DNA from: a virus
Strand: one strand, 5' to 3'
DNA: 28,478 nucleotides
IMG/VR virus record: IMGVR_UViG_3300008517_000150
Span: 1-28,478 of that record
Both the position numbers and the translations under genes were made by a program. Every line of letters starts with the position of its first letter. Position 1 is the first letter of the stretch. The notes below the pieces were generated by a model. It did not search any database and had not been told where the DNA came from. It worked only from the letters and a program-made list of their open reading frames with translations. Below, in pieces: positions 22,721 through 28,478 of this stretch.

Positions 22721-22881
22721 TTTTTTTCCTTCTTTTTTATAAAATCTTTTAATCTTTCAAATGTCTCTGAACTTATCACTCGCCAATCTAATAGAGCGTA
22801 AATATATCCCATTACATAGTCTTCGGAATGGAATTTTAAACTATTCTTTACTGAAGTTATAATTATATTGTAGTCTTTCAT
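22717..22881 (-). CDS. Small protein of 54 residues
   Basis: An ATG at 22881, ten bases after GGAGG, opens a 54-codon frame: MKDYNIIITSVKNSLKFHSE, DYVMGYIYALLDWRVISSET and a lysine-rich end. It overlaps the neighbours on both sides by four bases (ATGA), the standard coupling here, so it is almost certainly translated. Helical; function unknown. Confidence 0.7.
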   Translation of the reverse strand: MKDYNIIITSVKNSLKFHSEDYVMGYIYALLDWRVISSETFERLKDFIKKKEKK

Positions 22882-23123
22882 TTTAAAAAATCCTCCACAG
22901 AGCTTTGTCCTTGTCTCTTACAGGCAGCAACAATTTTAACGTCTTTTAAACCTACATTGATTATATGAGCAACTTCAAATTCTGAAAGCTCCACAATGCA
23001 CTGCCCGCTTCCGGAATCAAAATCCAATTTTAGCCAAAATATATCATTGGTGACATCCACCGTCATCAAGCCATTTACCTTTGAATATTTAGATATTCTT
23101 TTGCCTCTGGTGATTATTTTCAT
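22878..23123 (-). CDS. Small beta-rich protein of unknown function
   Basis: 81 residues with alternating strands (GLMTVDVTNDIFWLKLDFD, then CIVELSEFEVAHIINVGL). GGAGG precedes the ATG and the stop is coupled to the next gene. I recognise no family; the 45 bases before it hold no gene. Confidence 0.65.
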   Translation of the reverse strand: MKIITRGKRISKYSKVNGLMTVDVTNDIFWLKLDFDSGSGQCIVELSEFEVAHIINVGLKDVKIVAACKRQGQSSVEDFLK

Positions 23124-23168
23124 TTTTTACCTCCAAATATCTTTCACTTAAATTTTTTCCTTATTGCT

Positions 23169-23552
23169 TTAAATGTTCCATACCCGGAATCCACAACGTC
23201 GTATTGCGTTTCTGATCTCCTGTGTGCATTTACGCCCCAAATTCTTCATTTTCAATAGATTAAATAGGCCACTTTCGAGTATATCCCCTACTGTATTTAT
23301 ACCAGATTTCCTTAGGCAGTTATCTGCTCTGAGGGATAGTTCCAGTCTTTCAATGTCTGATTCCACAGTCACTGGGCCCTCCCCTTTAAACCTCTTGCTT
23401 AGTGCGATTCTCCTTAAAGCCTTCGCTTCGATCTGACGGATCCTTTCTCTAGTTACTCCGAACATTTCACCTATTTCTTCTAGTGTATGATCGGCTCTCA
23501 GTTGTAATATCTTTTTTTCTCGCTCTCTAATTTTAATTTGTGTCATTCCCAT
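23169..23552 (-). CDS. Fusion of sigma-70 region 4 and RNA polymerase alpha C-terminal domain
   Basis: 127 residues built of two host-RNA-polymerase domains. Residues 7-52 are sigma region 4: [20 protein letters not shown] followed by EAKALRRI is the -35-binding helix-turn-helix of sigma-70. Residues 65-121 are an alpha-[23 protein letters not shown], then TVGDIL and [19 protein letters not shown], with the NLG/KC turn that touches DNA. Sigma regions 2 and 3 and the alpha N-terminal domain are missing, so it cannot open promoters alone. It could compete for or add to host polymerase at phage promoters. GGAGGTGA precedes the ATG; a structured GC-rich leader lies upstream. Confidence 0.88.
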   Translation of the reverse strand: MGMTQIKIREREKKILQLRADHTLEEIGEMFGVTRERIRQIEAKALRRIALSKRFKGEGPVTVESDIERLELSLRADNCLRKSGINTVGDILESGLFNLLKMKNLGRKCTQEIRNAIRRCGFRVWNI

Positions 23553-23733
23553 TTCTTCACCTCCAAGGCATGCCTACCCCGGCAGGGCTACCCCCACCCT
23601 GCGACCTTCTCCACACCTACTGCACCGTAGTCCAAACCTGGCATTAATATTAATCACTAAAGATTAAATATAACACCACAGGATAGGCAATTTAATTTAC
23701 TTTACATAATATATCCTACAGGCTAATGCCTTA
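23553..23733 (-). promoter_or_regulatory. Intergenic control region with GC-rich hairpin leader
   Basis: This 180-base gap is the largest within the right-hand operon. On the minus strand the first half is AT-rich and contains TATGTAAAGTAAATTA (plus 23693-23708), found again on the plus strand at 28392-28407. The second half is unusually G-rich and can fold as GCAGGG...CCCTGC, followed by the palindrome AGGCATGCCT just before the Shine-Dalgarno sequence. It may hold a promoter and a leader controlling the sigma/alpha fusion gene; I see no consensus promoter. Confidence 0.4.
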
Positions 23734-25170
23734 TTACTCCGGTATATCCTCGTCGGCAATTTCCTGCTCTTCTTTTTCTTCGATTTTTGCCATCTCTATT
23801 ATTTTTTCCACCGCTTCCGGATTATCGAGTAAGGTTCGTTGCAGTTCTTCAACCGGGCTTCCTGGTTCTTTTAAATCCGCTTTACAGGCAATCCAAGCTA
23901 TCTCTTTCCAGGTAGACATCCCTGCTTTTTTAAAGATCTTAAATATCTTATCTAACTTCACTTTCTCTTCCTCAGACTCTGTTGGTTCCAGGGCCTTCAT
24001 TAAGCGATTATATATATCCTTATTGGTGGTCAAGACCTTCTTGAACGAGGTTTCTGAAAGTGTAGTCTGTAGTAACCCCTTCTTTATGGTAAAATTTATA
24101 ATCTGTCCCCAATTTTTAAGACCGACCTCAGAGGCCTTTTTCAGCACCCCTTCGATAACTTGAGCCTCCTCTTCTTTTTTATTTTGGAAGATGGTCTTAC
24201 TCTCCTGGTATGATTTGACTTTATGCTTACCTTTAGCCACCTCCTCCTGTAACTTGGCCTCACGTTCTTTTGATTCCTCAAAATCTTTTTTGGAGTTCTC
24301 TCTCTCTGTTCGTTCTGTTGCTGCCTCCTCTATTTCTTTTGATTCTCTTAATTCCTCCACAGTTATCCCCCTTGCCTCTGCTTCTTTTCGTTCTTCTTTT
24401 TCCAGCTCCTCCTGGGTATAAACTTTTCTACTTTCGTCTTTTTGTTCTGATAGATCGGGGATTTCGAGCTCATATTTTCTACGTTGGCCCAGATATAATA
24501 TTTCCCCGGCAGCAACCCTCTTGACTTCTTCTAAAGTAGCCATAAGCTCTAAAGTTACCACCCAATGTGTTTTCATTTTAGCTGTTCCCGGTATCTTCAA
24601 TCTTTTTTGTACCCTTCGCATCTTAAAGGGGACCATAGCCCAGTAGCCTCCAGTGGTTCTTTCAGCGAGAAAAAAAGCACTATTTAGTTCTTGGAAAGAA
24701 ACCGTCCCCCCAACTTGGCATTCATAGAATTTTCCTATGGAGACTGAAGGCATCATAAAACGCAGATGCCCCCTTTTGTCACAACTTTTTCCTAAATATT
24801 CACAGGGACATTTTCTATCTTCCCAACTCCCATCTTCGAGATTTTTCCGTTGTGCGGTAATCCCGTCTCCCCAACATAGCATGGCCTTATTCTTCCCATA
24901 TTTTTCATAAGATTGTTGAAAAACTATTTTTCGATCAGCTATCGGAAAGAACACGGTAATTTCGGTGGGCTCATCCCCGAATACCTCTCTGACTTCCTTT
25001 GGACATTTGAAGTAGTCTAACTCAACTGGATATTCCTCACCGGTTCTAGGTGATATCCTTATTTCTCCCAGTCTAATTTTCTCCTCCGCCATGGGCAACT
25101 TTACTACACTGGTTACATCTTTAATCTCACTATACCTACTAATATCGAATTTTTTCTTATTATTATTCAT
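23734..25170 (-). CDS. Recombination directionality factor-like protein (phiC31 gp3-like) with charged C-terminus
   Basis: 478 residues. Residues 20-235 follow the gp3-like pattern: KIRLGEIRISPRTGEEYPVE, an IVFQQSYEKYGKNKAMLCWG step, CPC...C cysteines (KCPCEYLGKSC), LRFMMPSVSIGKFYECQVG, then FQELNSAFFLAERTTGGYWA and MVPFKMRRV. The second half is a long charged coiled coil and two small helical units. In phiC31 this family turns serine integrase towards excision; many homologues occur in phages without a nearby integrase and may have another DNA-binding job. AGGAGG precedes the ATG. Its first codons are duplicated at 25707-25787. Confidence 0.65.
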   Translation of the reverse strand: MNNNKKKFDISRYSEIKDVTSVVKLPMAEEKIRLGEIRISPRTGEEYPVELDYFKCPKEVREVFGDEPTEITVFFPIADRKIVFQQSYEKYGKNKAMLCWGDGITAQRKNLEDGSWEDRKCPCEYLGKSCDKRGHLRFMMPSVSIGKFYECQVGGTVSFQELNSAFFLAERTTGGYWAMVPFKMRRVQKRLKIPGTAKMKTHWVVTLELMATLEEVKRVAAGEILYLGQRRKYELEIPDLSEQKDESRKVYTQEELEKEERKEAEARGITVEELRESKEIEEAATERTERENSKKDFEESKEREAKLQEEVAKGKHKVKSYQESKTIFQNKKEEEAQVIEGVLKKASEVGLKNWGQIINFTIKKGLLQTTLSETSFKKVLTTNKDIYNRLMKALEPTESEEEKVKLDKIFKIFKKAGMSTWKEIAWIACKADLKEPGSPVEELQRTLLDNPEAVEKIIEMAKIEEKEEQEIADEDIPE

Positions 25171-25202
25171 TTAAGAATTACCTCCTTAAAATTTTTTAAA
25201 TT

Positions 25203-25649
25203 TTAATCTCCTGTATATTTATATTCAAATTTCCTTTCCTGAGTCTCTCTGGTCATTTCCATCAGCACAATTTCGCCAGATTCGATGTCTCTTTTGAGTG
25301 GTTTTAACTTTAGGCTCTTCTCTGTCTTGACATATCTGTCTGATTCTGCAGGATATTTTGTTTCGACTTCTTCTATCGTCTTATCAGTAAACACGATTTT
25401 ATCCTTCAGTATTTTCCAATGAGTCCAACCACATTTAACTTTGATCACATTCTCTTCAGACTTGGTTAAGATCTCTTTGAGCTGATTTTCTGTAAATATT
25501 AGTTTCTTTTGGAGACCATCAATCATTTTATCATTCTCTTCGGTCATTTCTTGATTATCGTGCCTTAAACGCTTAATCTGAAAACTAATATCATCAGTTA
25601 TCTTTAGTAGCGAACTTATCGATTCCTTGTAGTCTTTATCATTATTCAT
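25203..25649 (-). CDS. Coiled-coil protein, possibly Gam/gp157-like
   Basis: 148 residues: a coiled coil over residues 8-65 (ISFQIKRLRHDNQEMTEEND...), then a small sheet domain with CGWTHWKILKDKIVFTD, a helix and LKLKPLKRDIESGEI. This layout (coiled coil, a GxxxW strand, then LK repeats) resembles Gam-type nuclease inhibitors and siphovirus gp157, which protect DNA ends. With SbcCD and the RDF-like gene nearby this is plausible but unproven. GGAGG precedes the ATG. Confidence 0.45.
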   Translation of the reverse strand: MNNDKDYKESISSLLKITDDISFQIKRLRHDNQEMTEENDKMIDGLQKKLIFTENQLKEILTKSEENVIKVKCGWTHWKILKDKIVFTDKTIEEVETKYPAESDRYVKTEKSLKLKPLKRDIESGEIVLMEMTRETQERKFEYKYTGD

Positions 25650-25706
25650 TTTATCCCTCCTCCAAAATGTCTCTTACTATTCTTATACCACCTATAGTCA
25701 TAACAT

Positions 25707-25787
25707 CTAAATCTTGGCCACATTCACATCTACATCTTTAATCTCACTATACCTACTAATATCGAATTTTTTTTTATTATTATCCAT
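25707..25787 (-). pseudogene. Duplicated 5' end of the RDF-like gene
   Basis: A 26-codon frame starting MDNNKKKFDISRYSEIKD repeats the first 18 codons of the gene at 23734-25170 (MNNNKKKFDISRYSEIKD), with a similar ribosome binding site, then diverges (VDVNVAKI, stop). About 50 bases agree with few changes. It looks like a recent partial segmental duplication. The copy could still make a short peptide. The rest of 25650-25814 shows no gene. Confidence 0.65.
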
Positions 25788-25814
25788 TAAGATTTCCTCC
25801 TTATTTTATATTTT

Positions 25815-26018
25815 CTAAAAAGTTTTATCCTGGCACTTTTTGACAAATGCCCGAGATTTTATACTCTCTCTCAGATAACTCATCCCTGAAGTCAGACATT
25901 TTGATTTCTTTGCCACAGAAACACAGACTTGTTTTTCTTCGGCCTTGGCCGGGGATCTACCGAAGGCTTTTTTCGCAAATTTATCGATAAACTTTTGTGG
26001 TTCTTTAGCCCTTGCCAA
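25815..26018 (-). CDS. Small basic protein, TTG start
   Basis: 67 residues, strongly basic (FIDKFAKKAFGRSPAKAEEK...SIKSRAFVKKCQDKTF) with two well-spaced cysteines and one near the end. The start is TTG at 26018 with GGTGGAG upstream. Probably nucleic-acid or membrane associated by charge; no family recognised. Confidence 0.5.
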   Translation of the reverse strand: MARAKEPQKFIDKFAKKAFGRSPAKAEEKQVCVSVAKKSKCLTSGMSYLRESIKSRAFVKKCQDKTF

Positions 26019-26051
26019 TTTGCTCCACCCCCTTTCTGATTAAGTTAAATA

Positions 26052-26276
26052 TCAGACCTTATTATAATTAGAAATCTGCTTCAGTGGTGAAATATATTGT
26101 TTCTTGAATAATCTGATTAATTCCCGTTTTACTGGATCATCAAAACTTATAATGATATCTCCTTCAATCGTGATGGAGATGTTACCGTGAACCCGTCCGG
26201 CTTGCTCGGGAAGTCCTTCAAAAATTTCGGTTATCTTTTTCACTAGCATCTGCTCTGTCTCTTCTGTCATTTTCAT
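26052..26276 (-). CDS. First gene of the main leftward operon, small acidic protein
   Basis: 74 residues from the ATG at 26276, after AGGTGG: MKMTEETEQMLVKKITEIFE, a strand pair (GNISITIEGDIIISFD) and a C-terminal helix. A longer open frame to 26423 runs straight through a perfect promoter, so the shorter start is right. Function unknown; its place next to the promoter would make it one of the earliest products. Confidence 0.65.
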   Translation of the reverse strand: MKMTEETEQMLVKKITEIFEGLPEQAGRVHGNISITIEGDIIISFDDPVKRELIRLFKKQYISPLKQISNYNKV

Positions 26277-26339
26277 ACATTTACCACCTATTTTTAAGAT
26301 TAAATTTTGCCAGTTCAGGATTTCCTTATTCCTGACTAC

Positions 26340-26369
26340 ATTATAAGCGTTTGCATAGTCATTTGTCAA
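26340..26369 (-). promoter_or_regulatory. Consensus sigma-70 promoter for the leftward operon
   Basis: On the minus strand TTGACA (plus 26364-26369) is followed after 18 bases by TATAAT (plus 26340-26345). Both hexamers are perfect. Transcription should start near 26333 and run into the 74-residue protein gene. It is the only perfect promoter I found. Confidence 0.85.
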
Positions 26370-26535
26370 GTGTTTTATCGAAAAATACTCATATTTATCA
26401 ATATTCTCCAAATATTTTATCATTTTGTTAGTTTTCTCTTATTTAAGCCATCCGGGAAAATTTTGGCCTTCAAATTTCGCTTTTAAGCCCCCTCTTTTGC
26501 CCCTTCCTAGCCAACCCTACCAGCCCCTTTCAAAT

Positions 26536-26717
26536 AATGCCGTGTGGGCGCTCGTGGTGCATCGGCAAAAAAACGATGAAACCCTTATAAACAAAGGCTT
26601 TCATCGATTCAGCGAAAAATCATCCCAAAAAATGCCTTGTGGACGCTCTGGTCGAATCGGATATAATCACTGAAACCCTTATAAATAAAGCGTTACATTG
26701 ATTATCGGCAAAAAAAG
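26536..26717. repeat. Two tandem ~95-bp repeats in a 300-base gap
   Basis: Copies at about 26536-26625 and 26631-26717 share, in order, AATGCC.TGTGG, CGCTC, TGGT, ATCGG, GAAACCCTTATAAA and AAAG, with a 94-95-base offset. Each contains an imperfect hairpin whose arms flank CCCTTATAAA: CGATGAAA/TTTCATCG in the first, AATCACTGAAA/TTACATTGATT in the second. They fill the gap between the right-hand genes and the main promoter. They may be protein-binding sites, an attachment region or a structured RNA; I cannot decide. The rest of the gap (26425-26535) shows no gene. Confidence 0.6.
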
Positions 26718-26724
26718 AGACTTC

Positions 26725-27291
26725 CTACCACTCACCCCAGTCGGGTTTTAACCCTAGCTTATTGTCTATTTTTATTAACATTTTTATATCCAGCTCCTGC
26801 GATTCTGCAAAGTGAAAATTTAATTTCAGTTTATTATTCACTGCCATTAATATCTCTTCAGTTAGCTCCCGGAGCCTTTCAACATCTTTTAAAGCATAGA
26901 TAGTACCCCTTGTATAGCAGGCTATCCCATGGCCCATCTCCAAGCCTGAATCTTGTAATATTTTTACTTTCTCTCTTACCTCATTCCATTCTTTTCCTTC
27001 TGGTGCTTCTATTTCGTAGAGGTGATCCGAGGCGCCATTAGCCCATAAAGTGATTCCCTGGTTCAGAGCTTTTTCTTCATTGCCATAATAGGAAGAAAGT
27101 GCTTCTTTGCAAATATTTATTTCTTTTAAATATTCTGGAGAAAAGTGCTGATAGAATTTAGCCAGGCAAACTACCAGACCTCTGCCGAATTCACTTTTCT
27201 CTTTTTTAAAGTATTTATTTATAAAGTGCTGACAAAATTTTACTAGACTCACTATCAAATCCCTGCAGAATTTACCCCTCTCTTTTTTCAT
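26725..27291 (-). CDS. Conserved phage-type protein with internal N-terminal repeat
   Basis: 188 residues. The first 58 are two copies of a 28-residue unit: KKERGKFCRDLIVSLVKFCQ... and KKEKSEFGRGLVVCLAKFYQ..., both followed by HF. The remainder (ALNQGITLWANGASDHLYEI, then GLEMGHG and a C-terminal helical part) is a single domain I do not recognise. AAGGAGA precedes the ATG, which overlaps the upstream stop as ATGA. Confidence 0.65.
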   Translation of the reverse strand: MKKERGKFCRDLIVSLVKFCQHFINKYFKKEKSEFGRGLVVCLAKFYQHFSPEYLKEINICKEALSSYYGNEEKALNQGITLWANGASDHLYEIEAPEGKEWNEVREKVKILQDSGLEMGHGIACYTRGTIYALKDVERLRELTEEILMAVNNKLKLNFHFAESQELDIKMLIKIDNKLGLKPDWGEW

Positions 27292-27680
27292 GCTTTAGTT
27301 CTCCTTTTGCTCTGACAGTGCATACAATTGCAGCCGATACCATGCTCCTCTGCTTTTAATTCTGGAAATGGTTTATCTTCTGGCCAGACCGCCTTTAAGA
27401 GTTTTTTTAGTTGTATATCCGTATGATCATGCCAGGGAGAACGAATATACAATTTATTCTCTTTTCTAAATGCGGTCATCTTGCAGGCCCGGCCTTTGAT
27501 GTAATCCATATCTAAGGCAAATTGTTTATCATTTTTCCATACATCTAATATTTCCTTTGCCTCTTCATCAGTCAGCTCACCTTCGGTAAAATGTAGCCAG
27601 CCCAAACCTGCCGGAACTGATAGCCCATATACCTCTTTAACAAATTCAATTAAATTTACTCCGGTAATGTTTATTTCCAT
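27288..27680 (-). CDS. Conserved phage-type protein with C-terminal CNCMHC
   Basis: 130 residues: YGLSVPAGLGWLHF near residue 18, LDMDYIKGRACKMTAFRKEN, then SPWHDHTDIQLKKLL, and a C-terminal CNCMHC likely to bind zinc. It reads like a small conserved phage family whose name I do not know. It is coupled to the next gene. Confidence 0.65.
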   Translation of the reverse strand: MEINITGVNLIEFVKEVYGLSVPAGLGWLHFTEGELTDEEAKEILDVWKNDKQFALDMDYIKGRACKMTAFRKENKLYIRSPWHDHTDIQLKKLLKAVWPEDKPFPELKAEEHGIGCNCMHCQSKRRTKA

Positions 27681-27704
27681 CTGTTCTTCTCTCTCTTTCT
27701 TCTA

Positions 27705-27950
27705 TTATTTGTCTGTTAAGATATCAAGCAGTTGTTTCCTGCCCCGGTAAGTATCCATTAGACCTCTCAAAAAATCTTTTTCTTCTGCTGAAAAGAGCTC
27801 CCAGCCTTGCTTATTTCTTTTCAAACCTAGCTTTCTTAACCGATAGGCTATAGTCCCTATCTTGCATTTATGCTTAAGGGCAATTTCTGCATAAAGCTTG
27901 CCTTCATGAAAGTCTTTGATTAATTGGGTTTCGTCTATTTTTTTGGTCAT
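27705..27950 (-). CDS. Helix-turn-helix DNA-binding protein
   Basis: 81 residues: LIKDFHEGKLYAEIALKHKC, then KIGTIAYRLRKLGLKR is a resolvase-like helix-turn-helix with a basic recognition helix; the rest is a helical tail. AGGA precedes the ATG. It could regulate the right-hand genes or bind the palindromes near 28.3 kb; that is inference. Confidence 0.65.
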   Translation of the reverse strand: MTKKIDETQLIKDFHEGKLYAEIALKHKCKIGTIAYRLRKLGLKRNKQGWELFSAEEKDFLRGLMDTYRGRKQLLDILTDK

Positions 27951-28038
27951 ATTTTCCTAAAAAACAGCCCTTTTATTTTTTCAATTAAAGTTCTGGTATG
28001 AATGTATCAATCAGCTCAAATTCTTTCAATTACGATGG

Positions 28039-28230
28039 TCAGGATTGTCTTATTTTTGATTTTTTCGATGGTTTTCTAATTTTCCTTTCCGGTTGTTTTG
28101 GTCTTTTACCCAGTCGAAAGGGATGCAGGGGGCAATCTGTTATATCGCATGATTCCCGTTCCTTATAACTATTCCCTGAGCATTCAAAACAGAATTGTTT
28201 TATTGCTTGTAGAGGTGTTTTATATTTCAT
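28039..28230 (-). CDS. Small phage zinc-finger protein
   Basis: 63 residues starting MKYKTPLQAIKQFCFECSGN and continuing SYKERESCDITDCPLHPFRL. The C14-x2-C17, C28, C33 arrangement with PLHPFRLGKRP is a familiar small phage protein. The tail is very basic (KIRKPSKKSKIRQ). AAGGAAC lies about 11 bases before the ATG. A terminator-like hairpin stands just upstream. Confidence 0.75.
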   Translation of the reverse strand: MKYKTPLQAIKQFCFECSGNSYKERESCDITDCPLHPFRLGKRPKQPERKIRKPSKKSKIRQS

Positions 28231-28256
28231 AAATATATAGTTCCTTATTTTTTCTT

Positions 28257-28336
28257 CTAAAAAAAAATAACGACCAGATAAACACCTAAATACTTCTCTT
28301 TTTTTAGAGAAGTGTTTAGGTTATCTGATCGTTATT
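28257..28336 (-). terminator. Long-stem intrinsic terminator or attenuator
   Basis: The plus segment 28266-28336 is a long, nearly complete inverted repeat (AATAACGA, CAGATAA and ACTTCTCT on one side, their complements on the other, loop TTTTTTT). On the minus strand it is followed directly by nine T (plus A run 28259-28267). It ends only about 30 bases before the start of the 63-residue zinc-finger gene, so it would stop transcription just before it unless overcome. Confidence 0.75.
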
Positions 28337-28478
28337 ATTCTTAGGTTATTGGCTTTTTTAAGGTGTCAGATGACAGGTCATATACATATTTTATGTAAAG
28401 TAAATTATCTAAGGTATTCTGCCTTCTAATTCATTACATAATACATCATATGAGTAGTCCTATAATATATCTTATGTA
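28337..28478. promoter_or_regulatory. Gene-free control region with palindrome and shared 16-mer
   Basis: No gene is visible. TGTCAGATGACA (28364-28375) has half-sites TGTCA/TGACA around a 2-base centre, fit for a dimeric regulator. TATGTAAAGTAAATTA at 28392-28407 recurs in reverse orientation at 23693-23708. The end of the window has further TATG/CATA-rich sequence (CATATGAG, TATAATATATC). No consensus promoter with correct spacing is seen on either strand. Confidence 0.45.

Noticed and set aside
26277-26423. N-terminal extension of the gene at 26052
   Set aside because: It overlaps the perfect promoter; a proper AGGTGG site exists at the shorter start.
28430-28478. Plus-strand promoter around TATAAT at the window end
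   Set aside because: No -35 hexamer at proper spacing and the downstream gene is outside the window.

Overview
The window is AT-rich and every convincing gene lies on the minus strand. Genes are packed with short gaps or 4-base ATGA start/stop overlaps, and most have a clear Shine-Dalgarno sequence (AGGAGG, GGTGA). The content is that of the early (replication, recombination and host-takeover) region of a large tailed phage, prophage or phage-like plasmid of a low-GC, Shine-Dalgarno-using anaerobe. A Bacillota-like host is the natural guess because of the DnaD-like initiator, the gp39-type loader and the 3D-domain protein; an Atribacterota-like host cannot be excluded. No terminase, portal, capsid, tail, lysis or integrase gene is visible. 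Coordinates below are plus-strand; transcription runs from high to low numbers.

From the right end: 28.5-26.7 kb has a control region with a palindrome, a very long hairpin with a T tract, and four small genes (a Cys-rich protein, an HTH protein and two conserved phage proteins). Between 26.72 and 26.42 kb lie two tandem ~95-bp repeats. A perfect TTGACA-18-TATAAT promoter at 26.35 kb then starts the main leftward operon: small proteins, a truncated duplicate, a Gam/gp157-like coiled-coil protein, a phiC31 gp3-like recombination-directionality-factor protein, and a sigma-region-4/alpha-CTD fusion (23.2-23.5 kb). Next come small zinc-binding and membrane proteins, a DUF5655-like protein, the SbcD/SbcC (gp47/gp46-like) nuclease pair, and a secreted 3D-domain protein.

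The replication block (15.3-11.9 kb) holds a DnaD-like initiator, a probable helicase loader and the DnaB helicase. It carries two copies of a conserved structured RNA, each ending in a T tract. Small genes follow to 8.9 kb, including a DUF5131 radical-SAM-like protein.

The stretch 8.9-6.6 kb is the most unusual part. A gene for an IS110-family DEDD transposase-like protein lacks the segment that normally carries the catalytic serine. It sits inside arrays of hairpins about 71 nt apart that share one design: a stem, one bulged base, two more base pairs, then a variable loop. On its 5' side, twelve such units form a higher-order A-B-C-D pattern. Further left are a ClpP-like protease, a DUF7352-like protein, a conserved gene pair (RQREY protein plus DUF6745-like protein), and more small phage genes. 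A second, different repeat array with ~75-nt period fills 2.46-1.57 kb. The window ends with a radical-SAM protein, a frameshifted small gene and a PD-(D/E)XK nuclease cut by the window edge.

Functions rest on motifs read by eye; no database search or folding program was run. The repeat and RNA descriptions come directly from the sequence, but their functions are open.
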